DNA of 64,000 nt from Pararhizobium sp. (GTDB taxonomy: Bacteria > Pseudomonadota > Alphaproteobacteria > Rhizobiales > Rhizobiaceae), in contig JAURWE010000124.1 of the NCBI GenBank assembly GCA_030655075.1, positions 1 through 64,000 on the forward strand. Reading direction: 5' to 3'. A program made the position numbers and the translations under genes. Positions 9,054 through 16,981 of the stretch are shown in pieces (the stretch's first letter is position 1; each line of letters begins with the position of its first letter). The notes beneath the pieces are model-generated. The model was not told the DNA's origin and ran no database searches. It saw nothing but the letters and a program-made list of their open reading frames with translations.

Positions 9054-11933
9054 ATGTCCCTCGTCCATGAAATCGACTTCGGCACGCCGGCATCAACAGC
9101 TGAGAAAATGGTGACGCTGACCATCGACGGCAACGAGATCAGCGTGCCCGAGGGCACCTCGATCATGCGTGCCTCCATGGAGGCAGGCATCAAGGTTCCC
9201 AAACTCTGCGCCACCGACATGGTCGACGCGTTCGGCTCCTGCCGTCTCTGTCTCATCGAGATCGAAGGCCGCAACGGCACGCCCGCTTCCTGCACCACGC
9301 CGGTCGCATCCGGCATCGTCGTCCACACCCAGACATCGCGCCTGAAGGACATCCGCAAGGGCGTGATGGAGCTCTATATCTCCGACCACCCGCTCGACTG
9401 CCTCACCTGCGCGGCCAATGGCGACTGCGAGCTGCAGGACATGGCCGGCGCCGTTGGCCTGCGCGATGTGCGCTACGGCTACGAGGGCGACAACCACGTC
9501 AAGGCACGCGGCAGCGACGGCATGAATGCCAAGTGGATGCCGAAGGACGAATCCAACCCTTACTTCACTTACGATCCTTCGAAATGCATCGTCTGTTCGC
9601 GCTGCGTCCGGGCCTGCGAGGAAGTTCAGGGAACCTTTGCGCTGACCATCGAGGGCCGGGGTTTCGGCTCGCGCGTTTCGCCCGGCATGCATGAAAGTTT
9701 TCTCGACTCCGAATGCGTCTCCTGTGGCGCCTGTGTCCAGGCCTGCCCGACGGCGACGCTGACGGAAAAATCGGTCATCGCCATCGGCCAGCCGGAACAT
9801 TCGGTTGTCACCACCTGCGCCTATTGCGGCGTCGGCTGTTCCTTCAAGGCCGAAATGCGCGGCGAAGAGCTGGTGCGCATGGTGCCGTGGAAAGACGGCC
9901 AGGCCAATCGCGGCCACTCCTGTGTCAAGGGCCGCTTCGCCTATGGCTACTCGACCCACAAGGAGCGCATTCTCAACCCGATGATCCGCGAGAACATCAC
10001 CGATCCCTGGCGCGAAGTCAGCTGGGAAGAAGCGCTGGCCCATACGGCGGCCGAATTCCGCCGCATCCAGTATCAGTACGGCCGCGAATCCATCGGCGGC
10101 ATCACCTCGTCGCGCTGCACCAACGAGGAAACCTATCTCGTCCAGAAGCTGATCCGCTCGGGCTTCCGCAACAACAATGTCGACACCTGCGCCCGCGTCT
10201 GCCATTCGCCGACCGGCTACGGTCTTGGCGCCACCTTCGGCACCTCGGCCGGCACGCAGAATTTCGACAGCGTCGAGCATACGGATGTCGTCATCATCAT
10301 CGGCGCCAACCCGACCGATGGTCACCCGGTCTTTGCCTCGCGGCTGAAGAAGCGGCTGCGTCAGGGCGCAAAGCTGATCGTCATCGATCCGCGCCGCACC
10401 GACATGGTCTCCTCGCCCCACATCAAGGCATCGCATCACCTGCCGCTGCGCCCGGGCACCAATGTCGCCGTCATGACGGCGCTGGCGCATGTGATCGTCA
10501 CCGAAGGCCTGTTTGACGAAACGTTCATCCGCGAGCGCTGCGACTGGTCCGAATTCGAGGACTGGGCCGCCTTCGTTTCCGAGCCGAACCACAGCCCGGA
10601 GGCGATCGAACAGCTCTCCGGCGTGCCGGCCGAAGAACTGCGCGGCGCCGCCCGGCTTTTTGCCACCGGCGGCAACGGCGCGATCTACTACGGCCTCGGC
10701 GTCACCGAACACAGCCAGGGCTCGACCACCGTCATCGCCATTGCCAATCTGGCCATGGTTACCGGCAACATCGGCCGCCCTGGCGTCGGCGTGAATCCGC
10801 TGCGCGGCCAGAACAACGTCCAGGGCGCCTGCGACATGGGCTCCTTCCCGCACGAGCTGCCCGGCTATCGCCACGTCTCCGACGATGCGACGCGCGACAT
10901 TTTCGAAAAGCTCTGGGGCGTGACGATCTCCAACGAGCCGGGACTGCGTATCCCCAATATGCTCGATGCCGCCGTCGATGGCTCCTTCAAGGGCATCTAC
11001 ATCCAGGGCGAGGATATTCTCCAGTCCGACCCGGACACCAAACACGTGCAGGCCGGTCTTGCCGCCATGGAATGTGTCGTCGTGCAGGACCTGTTCCTGA
11101 ACGAAACCGCCAACTACGCCCATGTTTTCCTGCCCGGCTCGACCTTCCTCGAGAAGGACGGCACGTTTACCAATGCCGAGCGCCGCATCAACCGCGTCCG
11201 CCGCGTCATGACCCCGCGCAATGGCCTGGCCGACTGGGAAATCACCCAGAAGCTGGCCCAGACCATGGGGCTTGGCTGGAATTACAGCCATCCGTCCGAA
11301 ATCATGGACGAGATCGCCGCGACGACGCCGAGCTTCGCCATGGTCTCCTATGCCTATCTCGAAAAGATGGGCTCGGTTCAGTGGCCCTGCAACGAAAAGG
11401 CGCCGCTCGGCTCGCCGATCATGCACATCGACGGCTTCGTGCGCGGCAAGGGCAAGTTCATCCGCACCGAATATGTGGCAACCGACGAGAAGACCGGTCC
11501 GCGCTTCCCGCTGCTCCTGACCACCGGCCGCATCCTCAGCCAGTACAATGTCGGGGCGCAGACACGGCGCACGGACAATGTCATCTGGCACGAGGAAGAC
11601 CGCCTGGAAATCCACCCACACGATGCCGAAGTGCGCGGCGTGCGCGATGGCGACTGGGTGCGGCTGTCGAGCCGGTCCGGCGACACGACGCTGCGGGCGC
11701 TGATCACCGATCGTGTGGCCACCGGGGTCGTCTACACCACCTTCCACCACCCGACGACGCAGGCCAACGTCATCACCACCGACTTCTCCGACTGGGCAAC
11801 CAACTGCCCCGAGTATAAGGTCACCGCCGTACAGATCTCGCCCTCGAACGGCCCGTCGCAGTGGCAGGTCGATTACGACGAGCAGGCCCGCCAGTCCCGC
11901 CGCATTGCCGGCAAGCTGGAGGCTGCGGAGTAG
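9054..11933 (+). CDS. fdsA: Formate dehydrogenase alpha subunit, molybdopterin enzyme
   Basis: 959-residue catalytic subunit that oxidises formate to CO2 at a bis-MGD molybdenum centre. In order: a plant-type [2Fe-2S] domain (about residues 15-95, with SCRLC), a His/Cys cluster (CLTCAANGDC), two ferredoxin-like [4Fe-4S] motifs (CIVCSRCVRAC and CVSCGACVQACP), the CAYCGVGC cluster of the Mo domain, and the C-terminal molybdopterin dinucleotide-binding domain. The Mo ligand is cysteine (C383 in CARVCHSPTG, codon TGC), so this is not a selenoprotein. The ATG at 9054 has CAGGAGA upstream. The repeat element separates it from fdsB. Confidence 0.97.
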   Translation: MSLVHEIDFGTPASTAEKMVTLTIDGNEISVPEGTSIMRASMEAGIKVPKLCATDMVDAFGSCRLCLIEIEGRNGTPASCTTPVASGIVVHTQTSRLKDIRKGVMELYISDHPLDCLTCAANGDCELQDMAGAVGLRDVRYGYEGDNHVKARGSDGMNAKWMPKDESNPYFTYDPSKCIVCSRCVRACEEVQGTFALTIEGRGFGSRVSPGMHESFLDSECVSCGACVQACPTATLTEKSVIAIGQPEHSVVTTCAYCGVGCSFKAEMRGEELVRMVPWKDGQANRGHSCVKGRFAYGYSTHKERILNPMIRENITDPWREVSWEEALAHTAAEFRRIQYQYGRESIGGITSSRCTNEETYLVQKLIRSGFRNNNVDTCARVCHSPTGYGLGATFGTSAGTQNFDSVEHTDVVIIIGANPTDGHPVFASRLKKRLRQGAKLIVIDPRRTDMVSSPHIKASHHLPLRPGTNVAVMTALAHVIVTEGLFDETFIRERCDWSEFEDWAAFVSEPNHSPEAIEQLSGVPAEELRGAARLFATGGNGAIYYGLGVTEHSQGSTTVIAIANLAMVTGNIGRPGVGVNPLRGQNNVQGACDMGSFPHELPGYRHVSDDATRDIFEKLWGVTISNEPGLRIPNMLDAAVDGSFKGIYIQGEDILQSDPDTKHVQAGLAAMECVVVQDLFLNETANYAHVFLPGSTFLEKDGTFTNAERRINRVRRVMTPRNGLADWEITQKLAQTMGLGWNYSHPSEIMDEIAATTPSFAMVSYAYLEKMGSVQWPCNEKAPLGSPIMHIDGFVRGKGKFIRTEYVATDEKTGPRFPLLLTTGRILSQYNVGAQTRRTDNVIWHEEDRLEIHPHDAEVRGVRDGDWVRLSSRSGDTTLRALITDRVATGVVYTTFHHPTTQANVITTDFSDWATNCPEYKVTAVQISPSNGPSQWQVDYDEQARQSRRIAGKLEAAE

Positions 11934-11944
11934 TCAGGACATGT

Positions 11945-12108
11945 GGAGTGTGACGCGCCAATCCCCCTCTGTCGGCCGGGCCGACATCTCCCCCACAAGG
12001 GCGGTGATCAATGCTGGGCTGCTTTTTGGGCGAGACATCTCCACAGCGATCTCCCCCCTTGAGGAGGAGATGTGCGGCAGGACAGAGGGGGGTGCAGCGA
12101 CGCACTCC
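11945..12108. repeat. Inverted-repeat intergenic element between fdsA and fdhD
   Basis: About 164 bp bounded by GGAGTG (11945-11950) and CACTCC (12103-12108). Inside are CCCCCTCTGTC (11963-11973) and its complement GACAGAGGGGG (12081-12091), plus nested C-rich and G-rich arms. The whole element could fold into one long hairpin. The architecture resembles small non-autonomous palindromic repeats common in Rhizobiaceae intergenic space. It ends eight bases before the fdhD start codon and probably supplied that gene's present upstream region. No transposase is present. Confidence 0.65.
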
Positions 12109-12116
12109 GTGCTAAC

Positions 12117-12941
12117 ATGACCTTCACCTCCACCCAGACCGTCCCCGAAACCGCACGGCGCGACGGCAAGCTCACGTCCGGCAGCCGGGTCGTGCCCGAG
12201 GAAACGCCGATCGCCTTTTCCTATGGCGGCTCGGCGCATGCGGTAATGATGGCGACGCCTGCCGACTTGCAAGATTTTGCCGTCGGCTTCAGCCTGACAG
12301 AGGGCATCATCGCCCATCCGGACGAGATCGACACGATCGAGACTCTTGCCGAAGACCAGGGCATCGACGTGCAGATCATGCTCAACACCGAGCGCGGCGA
12401 CGCGTTGAAGGCACGGCGCCGCCACATGGCCGGGCCGGTCGGCTGCGGGCTCTGCGGCATCGAATCGATCGAGCAGGCGGTGCGACCGACGCCGTCGGTG
12501 TCTGCGTCACCGCTGCAGCTGTCGCAACAGCAGATCATCGACGCCGTGGCGCTGCTGAACGGGCAGCAGCCTCTGCATTTCGAGACCCGCGCCGTGCATT
12601 GCGCCGGGTTCTATGTGCCCGGCAAGGGCTTGATTGCCGTGCGCGAGGATGTCGGGCGGCACAATGCGCTCGACAAGCTCGCCGGCGCTGCCGCCAGAGC
12701 CGGCTATTCCGGTGCGAGCGGCGCCGTCGTCGTCACCAGCCGGGTGTCGGTCGAGATGGTGCAGAAGACCGCCATCATCGGCAGCCCGTTCATCATCGCC
12801 ATATCCGCGCCGACCGCCCTTGCCATCCGCACAGCGCAGGAAGCGGGCATGACACTGATCGCGCTGGTGCGCGGCCAGGATTTCGAAGTGTTCACACATA
12901 TGGATCGCATTCAGCCGGGAGCCGTCGCCGATGTCGCTTGA
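12117..12941 (+). CDS. fdhD: Formate dehydrogenase accessory sulfurtransferase
   Basis: 274-residue FdhD protein. In the family it receives sulfur from IscS and transfers it to the molybdenum cofactor, which is essential for formate dehydrogenase activity. The CxxC motif is present as C110 and C113 (GPVGCGLCGIES), and the conserved AVHCAGFY and EDVGRHNALDKL segments follow. The ATG at 12117 is directly downstream of the repeat element and has no clear Shine-Dalgarno; the longer frame runs into the repeat and is unlikely. Its 3' end overlaps fdsD by 11 bp. Confidence 0.95.
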   Translation: MTFTSTQTVPETARRDGKLTSGSRVVPEETPIAFSYGGSAHAVMMATPADLQDFAVGFSLTEGIIAHPDEIDTIETLAEDQGIDVQIMLNTERGDALKARRRHMAGPVGCGLCGIESIEQAVRPTPSVSASPLQLSQQQIIDAVALLNGQQPLHFETRAVHCAGFYVPGKGLIAVREDVGRHNALDKLAGAAARAGYSGASGAVVVTSRVSVEMVQKTAIIGSPFIIAISAPTALAIRTAQEAGMTLIALVRGQDFEVFTHMDRIQPGAVADVA

Positions 12942-13269
12942 TAACACCAATGGCAAACTCGTGCGGATGGCCAACCAGATCGCCACCTTCTTCAAATCTC
13001 AGCCCGAGGCCGAGCGCCTCGAAGGCGTGGCCACACACATCAACAAGTTCTGGGAACCGCGCATGCGCAAGGCCTTCTTCGAACTGATCGCTCAGGGTGA
13101 CGCTGGTTTCGATCCGGTGGTGATTGCCGCCGCCGCGCTGATCAAGCAGCCCTATTCTGGCTCGGAAGGTGTCGGAACCGGCAGCGACGCGGCGGCCGGC
13201 GCGCCTGATGGCAAGGGCACGGCGGCAGGCGAATCGCTGTCGGAGCCCAGCATTCCCGAAAAGGCGTGA
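12931..13269 (+). CDS. fdsD: Formate dehydrogenase delta subunit
   Basis: 112-residue small protein of the FdsD family: MANQIATFF, then GVATHINKFWEPRMRKAF and DPVVIAAAALIKQP. FdsD is a small partner needed for maturation or activity of the cytoplasmic Mo formate dehydrogenase. The first 70 residues match the family; the remaining 40 are low-complexity Gly/Ala-rich sequence and may be dispensable. It overlaps the fdhD end by 11 bp and closes the fds operon; a two-component system follows 74 bp downstream. Confidence 0.9.
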   Translation: MSLDNTNGKLVRMANQIATFFKSQPEAERLEGVATHINKFWEPRMRKAFFELIAQGDAGFDPVVIAAAALIKQPYSGSEGVGTGSDAAAGAPDGKGTAAGESLSEPSIPEKA

Positions 13270-13343
13270 CCCGGAAACCCAGCTGTTTGTGCCCGGTTGT
13301 CCCGCTTGCTATGGTCTGCGGCAAAGGATGAGGAGGACAGTCT

Positions 13344-14735
13344 TTGCAGGGTGAGGCAGCGCGGAAACTACCGGTGCCGGAGCGCGATCCGGAATTCGGG
13401 CCATGGCTGGCGCAGGCCTCGATCCTCATCGTCGATGACGAGCCCGGCATGCGCAATTTTCTCGTGCGCACGCTTGGGCCGCGCTGCAAACATATCGAGG
13501 AGGCCGCCGACACCGAGGAGGCGTCGCGCAAGCTCGATGCCCATCATTTCGATGTGGTCATTCTCGATAACATCATGCCCGGCAAGAACGGCGTCGACTG
13601 GCTGGCCGAGCAGCGCGCCATCGGCTTTTTCGCCGATGCGATCCTGATGACGGCCTTTGCCGATCTCGAAACCGCGATCCAGGCGCTGCGCGCCGGCGCG
13701 GTCGATTTCGTGCTGAAACCGTTCCGCTCCAACCAGATCCTCAATTCCGTCGCCCGCTGCCTCGATCGCATGCGGCTGCAACGCGAGAACTTTGTACTCC
13801 GCTACGAGCTGAAGGCCGCCTCCGATCATATTCTCCTGCGCGACAAGCTGATCGGCACGTCGCTGGTGATCGGCGAGGTGCGCGACACCATCGCCCGCGT
13901 CGCACCGCTGCCGACCTCGGTGTTGCTGACCGGCGAATCCGGCACCGGCAAGGAGGTGGCGGCCCGCTCGCTGCACACGCTCTCCGACCGGTCTTCCAAG
14001 CCTTTCGTGCCGGTCAATTGCGCCGCCATTCCGCCAGACATGATCGAGACCGAACTTTTTGGCCATATCAAGGGTGCCTTCACCGGTGCCGAAAACGGCC
14101 GCGAAGGACTGTTCACCTATGCACAGGGTGGCACGCTGTTTCTCGACGAGATCGGCGAAATGCCGCTGGCCACCCAGAGCAAGCTGCTCCGGGTGATCGA
14201 GGACCGGCGCGTGCGTCCGGTCGGTGCCGAGCGCGAGGTGCCGGTCGATCTGCGCTTCGTTTTCGCCACCAATGCCGACCTGCAGAAGGAAGTTGAAAAA
14301 GGCCGGTTCCGGGCCGATCTCTTCTACCGGATCAATGTCATGCAGCTCTACCTGCCGCCGCTGCGCGACCGTGGCGACGATGTGCAGGAACTGGCGGTTC
14401 TGTTCATGCACAAGCTGTCGCAGCAACTCGGCATGCCGCCGGTGGCGATCGACGCGCCGGTGCGCGCCGCCCTTGCCCGCTATGATTGGCCGGGCAATGT
14501 GCGCGAACTCCGCAACCTGATCGAGCGGTCGCTGATCCTCGGCAAATTCCCCGACGACTTCCGTGGCGGTCGCGGGACCGTGGTGGGCGCTGCCGGCAGC
14601 ACGCTGGACGAGGTCGAGCGGCGTCACATTCTGGCGGTGCTGGAAGAGGCCGGCGGCAACCGCGACGAGGCAGCCCACAGGCTCGGCATTTCGCGCAAGA
14701 CGATCGACCGCAAATGTGCCGTCTGGAATGGCTGA
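13344..14735 (+). CDS. Sigma-54-dependent response regulator, NtrC/DctD type
   Basis: 463 residues with the full NtrC architecture. The receiver domain carries phospho-acceptor D75 (VVILDNIMPG) and the KPF lysine. The AAA+ domain has Walker A GESGTGKE at 197-204 and the sigma-54 contact GAFTGA at 244-249. A C-terminal Fis-type HTH reads NRDEAAHRLGISRKTI. The start is TTG at 13344, supported by AGGAGG at 13331-13336. It overlaps its kinase by eight bases. The pair lies directly upstream of the OFA transporter, whose promoter region has a sigma-54 site and two inverted repeats, so the regulator very likely activates it. Confidence 0.93.
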   Translation: MQGEAARKLPVPERDPEFGPWLAQASILIVDDEPGMRNFLVRTLGPRCKHIEEAADTEEASRKLDAHHFDVVILDNIMPGKNGVDWLAEQRAIGFFADAILMTAFADLETAIQALRAGAVDFVLKPFRSNQILNSVARCLDRMRLQRENFVLRYELKAASDHILLRDKLIGTSLVIGEVRDTIARVAPLPTSVLLTGESGTGKEVAARSLHTLSDRSSKPFVPVNCAAIPPDMIETELFGHIKGAFTGAENGREGLFTYAQGGTLFLDEIGEMPLATQSKLLRVIEDRRVRPVGAEREVPVDLRFVFATNADLQKEVEKGRFRADLFYRINVMQLYLPPLRDRGDDVQELAVLFMHKLSQQLGMPPVAIDAPVRAALARYDWPGNVRELRNLIERSLILGKFPDDFRGGRGTVVGAAGSTLDEVERRHILAVLEEAGGNRDEAAHRLGISRKTIDRKCAVWNG

Positions 14736-16743
14736 GACCGGCACGATAGCAACGCCGTCGCGCCCGCCGCGCTCGATCCGCTTCCGGCTGCTGGCCATCG
14801 CGCTGCTGCCGACACTGGTCATTCTGCCCCTGCTGCTCGGCATCACCATCACCCGCTGGAACGCCAAGTTCGACGCGCTGCTGATTTCCAAGGTCAACGG
14901 CGACCTGACCATCGCGCATCAATATCTCTCGCGCATTCTCGAAAACACCGGCGAACACATCCAAGCCCTGGCGGTCTCATCCGCCTTTCGCGATGCTGCC
15001 GCGACTCCGGACGATACGGGCGTTGCCGGTTTTTTGGAGCAGAGCCGCACGGCGCTCGGACTGGATTTCCTGCTGCTGGTCGATGACAACGGCAAGCCCG
15101 TCGGTTCGTCCGCTCAGCCGGTGATCGGCAGCGACTGGCCGGTGGTTGCGTCGGCGCTCAAAGGTACCTCGTCCACGGCGATGGATATCTTTTCCAACAC
15201 ACAGCTGGCGCAGATTTCGCCGGCGCTGGCCGATCGCGCCCGCATCGATCTCGTGCAGACCGCCAATGCCGTACCGACCGACCGCAGTGCGGAAACGCGC
15301 GGCATGGTCGTGCATTCGGCCAGCCCGGTGACGCTCGCCAACGGCACGAAAGCGGCTCTGGTCGGCGGCGTGCTCTTGAACCAGAACCTCGTCTTCATCG
15401 ATACGATCAACGATCTCGTCTATCGCGAACAGAGCCTGCCCGAGGGCAGCAAGGGCACGGCGACGCTGTTTCTCGAGGATGTTCGAATCAGCACCAATGT
15501 CCGCCTGTTCGAGGATCGCCGGGCGCTGGGCACACGGGTTTCCGGCGCCGTGCGCGATGCGGTGCTCGATCAGGGCCGCACCTGGCTCGACAGCGCCTTC
15601 GTCGTCAACGACTGGTACATTTCGGCCTATGAGCCGATCGTCGACAGTTTTGGCAACCGCGTCGGCATGCTCTATGTCGGCTTTCTCGAAACGCCGTTCC
15701 GGCAGGCGAAATACAGCACGCTGCTGACCATCGTTCTCGCCTTCCTGGCAGTCACGGCGGCCAGCGTTCCGATCTTTTTGCGCTGGGCGCGCAGCATTTT
15801 CAAGCCGCTGGAGCGCATGACCGGCACCATTGCCGATGTCGAAAATGGCGATCTCGGCGCCCGCACGGGGCTGAAGGATGCCAGCGACGAGATCGGCCGT
15901 GTGGCCCAGCATCTGGATGGGCTGCTCGACCAGCTGCAGCAGCGCGACCGGGAATTGAGGCAATGGAACGAAGAGCTGAACAACCGTGTGGCCGAGCGCA
16001 CCGCCGAGCTCGAACTTGCCAACCGCCAGATTGAGGCGACGACGAAGCAGCTGATCATGTCGGAAAAGCTGGCCGCCATCGGCGAGATCACCGCCGGCGT
16101 CGCCCATGAAATCAACAATCCGATCGCCGTCATGCAGGGCAATCTCGATGTGGTGCGCAGCGTGCTCGGGGTTCAGGCCGACGCGGCGAAAACCGAATTC
16201 CGGCTCATCGACGAACAGATCCACCGCATCAGCCAGATCGTCACCAAGCTGCTGCAATTCGCCAAGCCCGAGGAATATGCAGGCTACATCGCGCGCCATG
16301 CCGTGGCCGACGTGATCTCCGATTGCCTGCCGCTGGTGCAGCATCTGGTCCACAAATCCGGCATCACGCTGGTGCGCGACGACCGCGCCACGCGGCTGGT
16401 TCTGATGAACCGCACCGAGTTGCAGCAGGTGGCCGTCAACCTCATCGTCAACGCCATCCATGCCATGCCCGGCGGCGGCACGCTGACGATCGCCACGTTC
16501 GATCAGGACCGGGAGGGCAAGCCGGGGCTGACGATCGAGATCACCGACACCGGCGTCGGCATGACACCCGATCTGATGGGCAAGATCTTCGATCCGTTTT
16601 TTACCACCAAGAGGCAGGAAGGCACCGGCCTCGGCCTGTCGATCAGCCAGCGCCTCATCGCCCGCCAGGGCGGCACGATTTCTGCCGAAAGCGCGCCGGG
16701 CCGGGGAACAAGTTTTTCGATCTGGCTGCCTGAAGCCGACTGA
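14728..16743 (+). CDS. Membrane sensor histidine kinase
   Basis: 671-residue kinase. A transmembrane helix near residues 20-40 (LLAIALLPTLVILPLLLGI) and a second near 335-355 enclose a large periplasmic Cache-like sensor. HAMP, a short coiled coil (RDRELRQWNEELNNRVAERT), HisKA with phospho-acceptor H460 (VAHEINNP) and HATPase_c with GTGLGLSIS follow. The ATG at 14728 overlaps the regulator stop. A Cache domain next to an oxalate/formate carrier suggests sensing of a small carboxylate, but that ligand is inferred only from gene order. Confidence 0.93.
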   Translation: MAETGTIATPSRPPRSIRFRLLAIALLPTLVILPLLLGITITRWNAKFDALLISKVNGDLTIAHQYLSRILENTGEHIQALAVSSAFRDAAATPDDTGVAGFLEQSRTALGLDFLLLVDDNGKPVGSSAQPVIGSDWPVVASALKGTSSTAMDIFSNTQLAQISPALADRARIDLVQTANAVPTDRSAETRGMVVHSASPVTLANGTKAALVGGVLLNQNLVFIDTINDLVYREQSLPEGSKGTATLFLEDVRISTNVRLFEDRRALGTRVSGAVRDAVLDQGRTWLDSAFVVNDWYISAYEPIVDSFGNRVGMLYVGFLETPFRQAKYSTLLTIVLAFLAVTAASVPIFLRWARSIFKPLERMTGTIADVENGDLGARTGLKDASDEIGRVAQHLDGLLDQLQQRDRELRQWNEELNNRVAERTAELELANRQIEATTKQLIMSEKLAAIGEITAGVAHEINNPIAVMQGNLDVVRSVLGVQADAAKTEFRLIDEQIHRISQIVTKLLQFAKPEEYAGYIARHAVADVISDCLPLVQHLVHKSGITLVRDDRATRLVLMNRTELQQVAVNLIVNAIHAMPGGGTLTIATFDQDREGKPGLTIEITDTGVGMTPDLMGKIFDPFFTTKRQEGTGLGLSISQRLIARQGGTISAESAPGRGTSFSIWLPEAD

Positions 16744-16746
16744 CCA

Positions 16747-16782
16747 GGACAAAATGTCCAAGGACTGTTGGACAAAGTGTCC
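16747..16782. promoter_or_regulatory. Tandem inverted repeats, probable enhancer sites of the NtrC-type regulator
   Basis: Two copies of GGACA-N3-TGTCC: GGACA-AAA-TGTCC at 16747-16759 and GGACA-AAG-TGTCC at 16770-16782, the second extended to TGGACA...TGTCCA. Centres are 23 bp apart, about two helical turns, and lie roughly 80-100 bp upstream of the -24/-12 promoter. That is the usual placing of upstream activator sites bound by phosphorylated NtrC-like dimers. Confidence 0.8.
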
Positions 16783-16834
16783 AGAACCTTTTTCCATACG
16801 CCCCTAAGTCATTGCTTTTACAGCACCGATTGAA

Positions 16835-16850
16835 TGGCATGGTGATTGCA
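16835..16850 (+). promoter_or_regulatory. Sigma-54 (-24/-12) promoter for the OFA transporter
   Basis: TGGCATG-N4-TTGCA, with GG at 16836-16837 and GC at 16848-16849 separated by exactly ten bases, the RpoN consensus. Transcription would begin near 16861, about 120 bases before the ATG of the transporter. It lies downstream of two inverted repeats and a sigma-54 activator gene, which supports function. Confidence 0.85.
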
Positions 16851-16981
16851 ACGCGTCGCCGTACCGGATCGGGACTGAGGCGGCGATGCATTGAGGAGTG
16901 CTGCGCCGGGAAGAACCCTCCCGCCCCGGAAGATAGCAACAGGACGCTCGGTGGGACTTGAGCGGGACGGAGGAACATTTC

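Noticed and set aside
7176..9068. Open frame of 630 codons opposite fdsB and the repeat element
   Set aside because: Shadow frame; fdsB is unambiguous and the frame runs through a palindromic repeat.
10186..10215. Selenocysteine in the formate dehydrogenase active site
   Set aside because: The Mo-ligand codon is TGC (Cys), with no in-frame TGA.
9093..11750. Open frame of 885 codons opposite fdsA
   Set aside because: Antisense shadow of a high-GC gene; sequence is His/Asp/Gly-rich without domains, whereas fdsA has every expected cluster motif.
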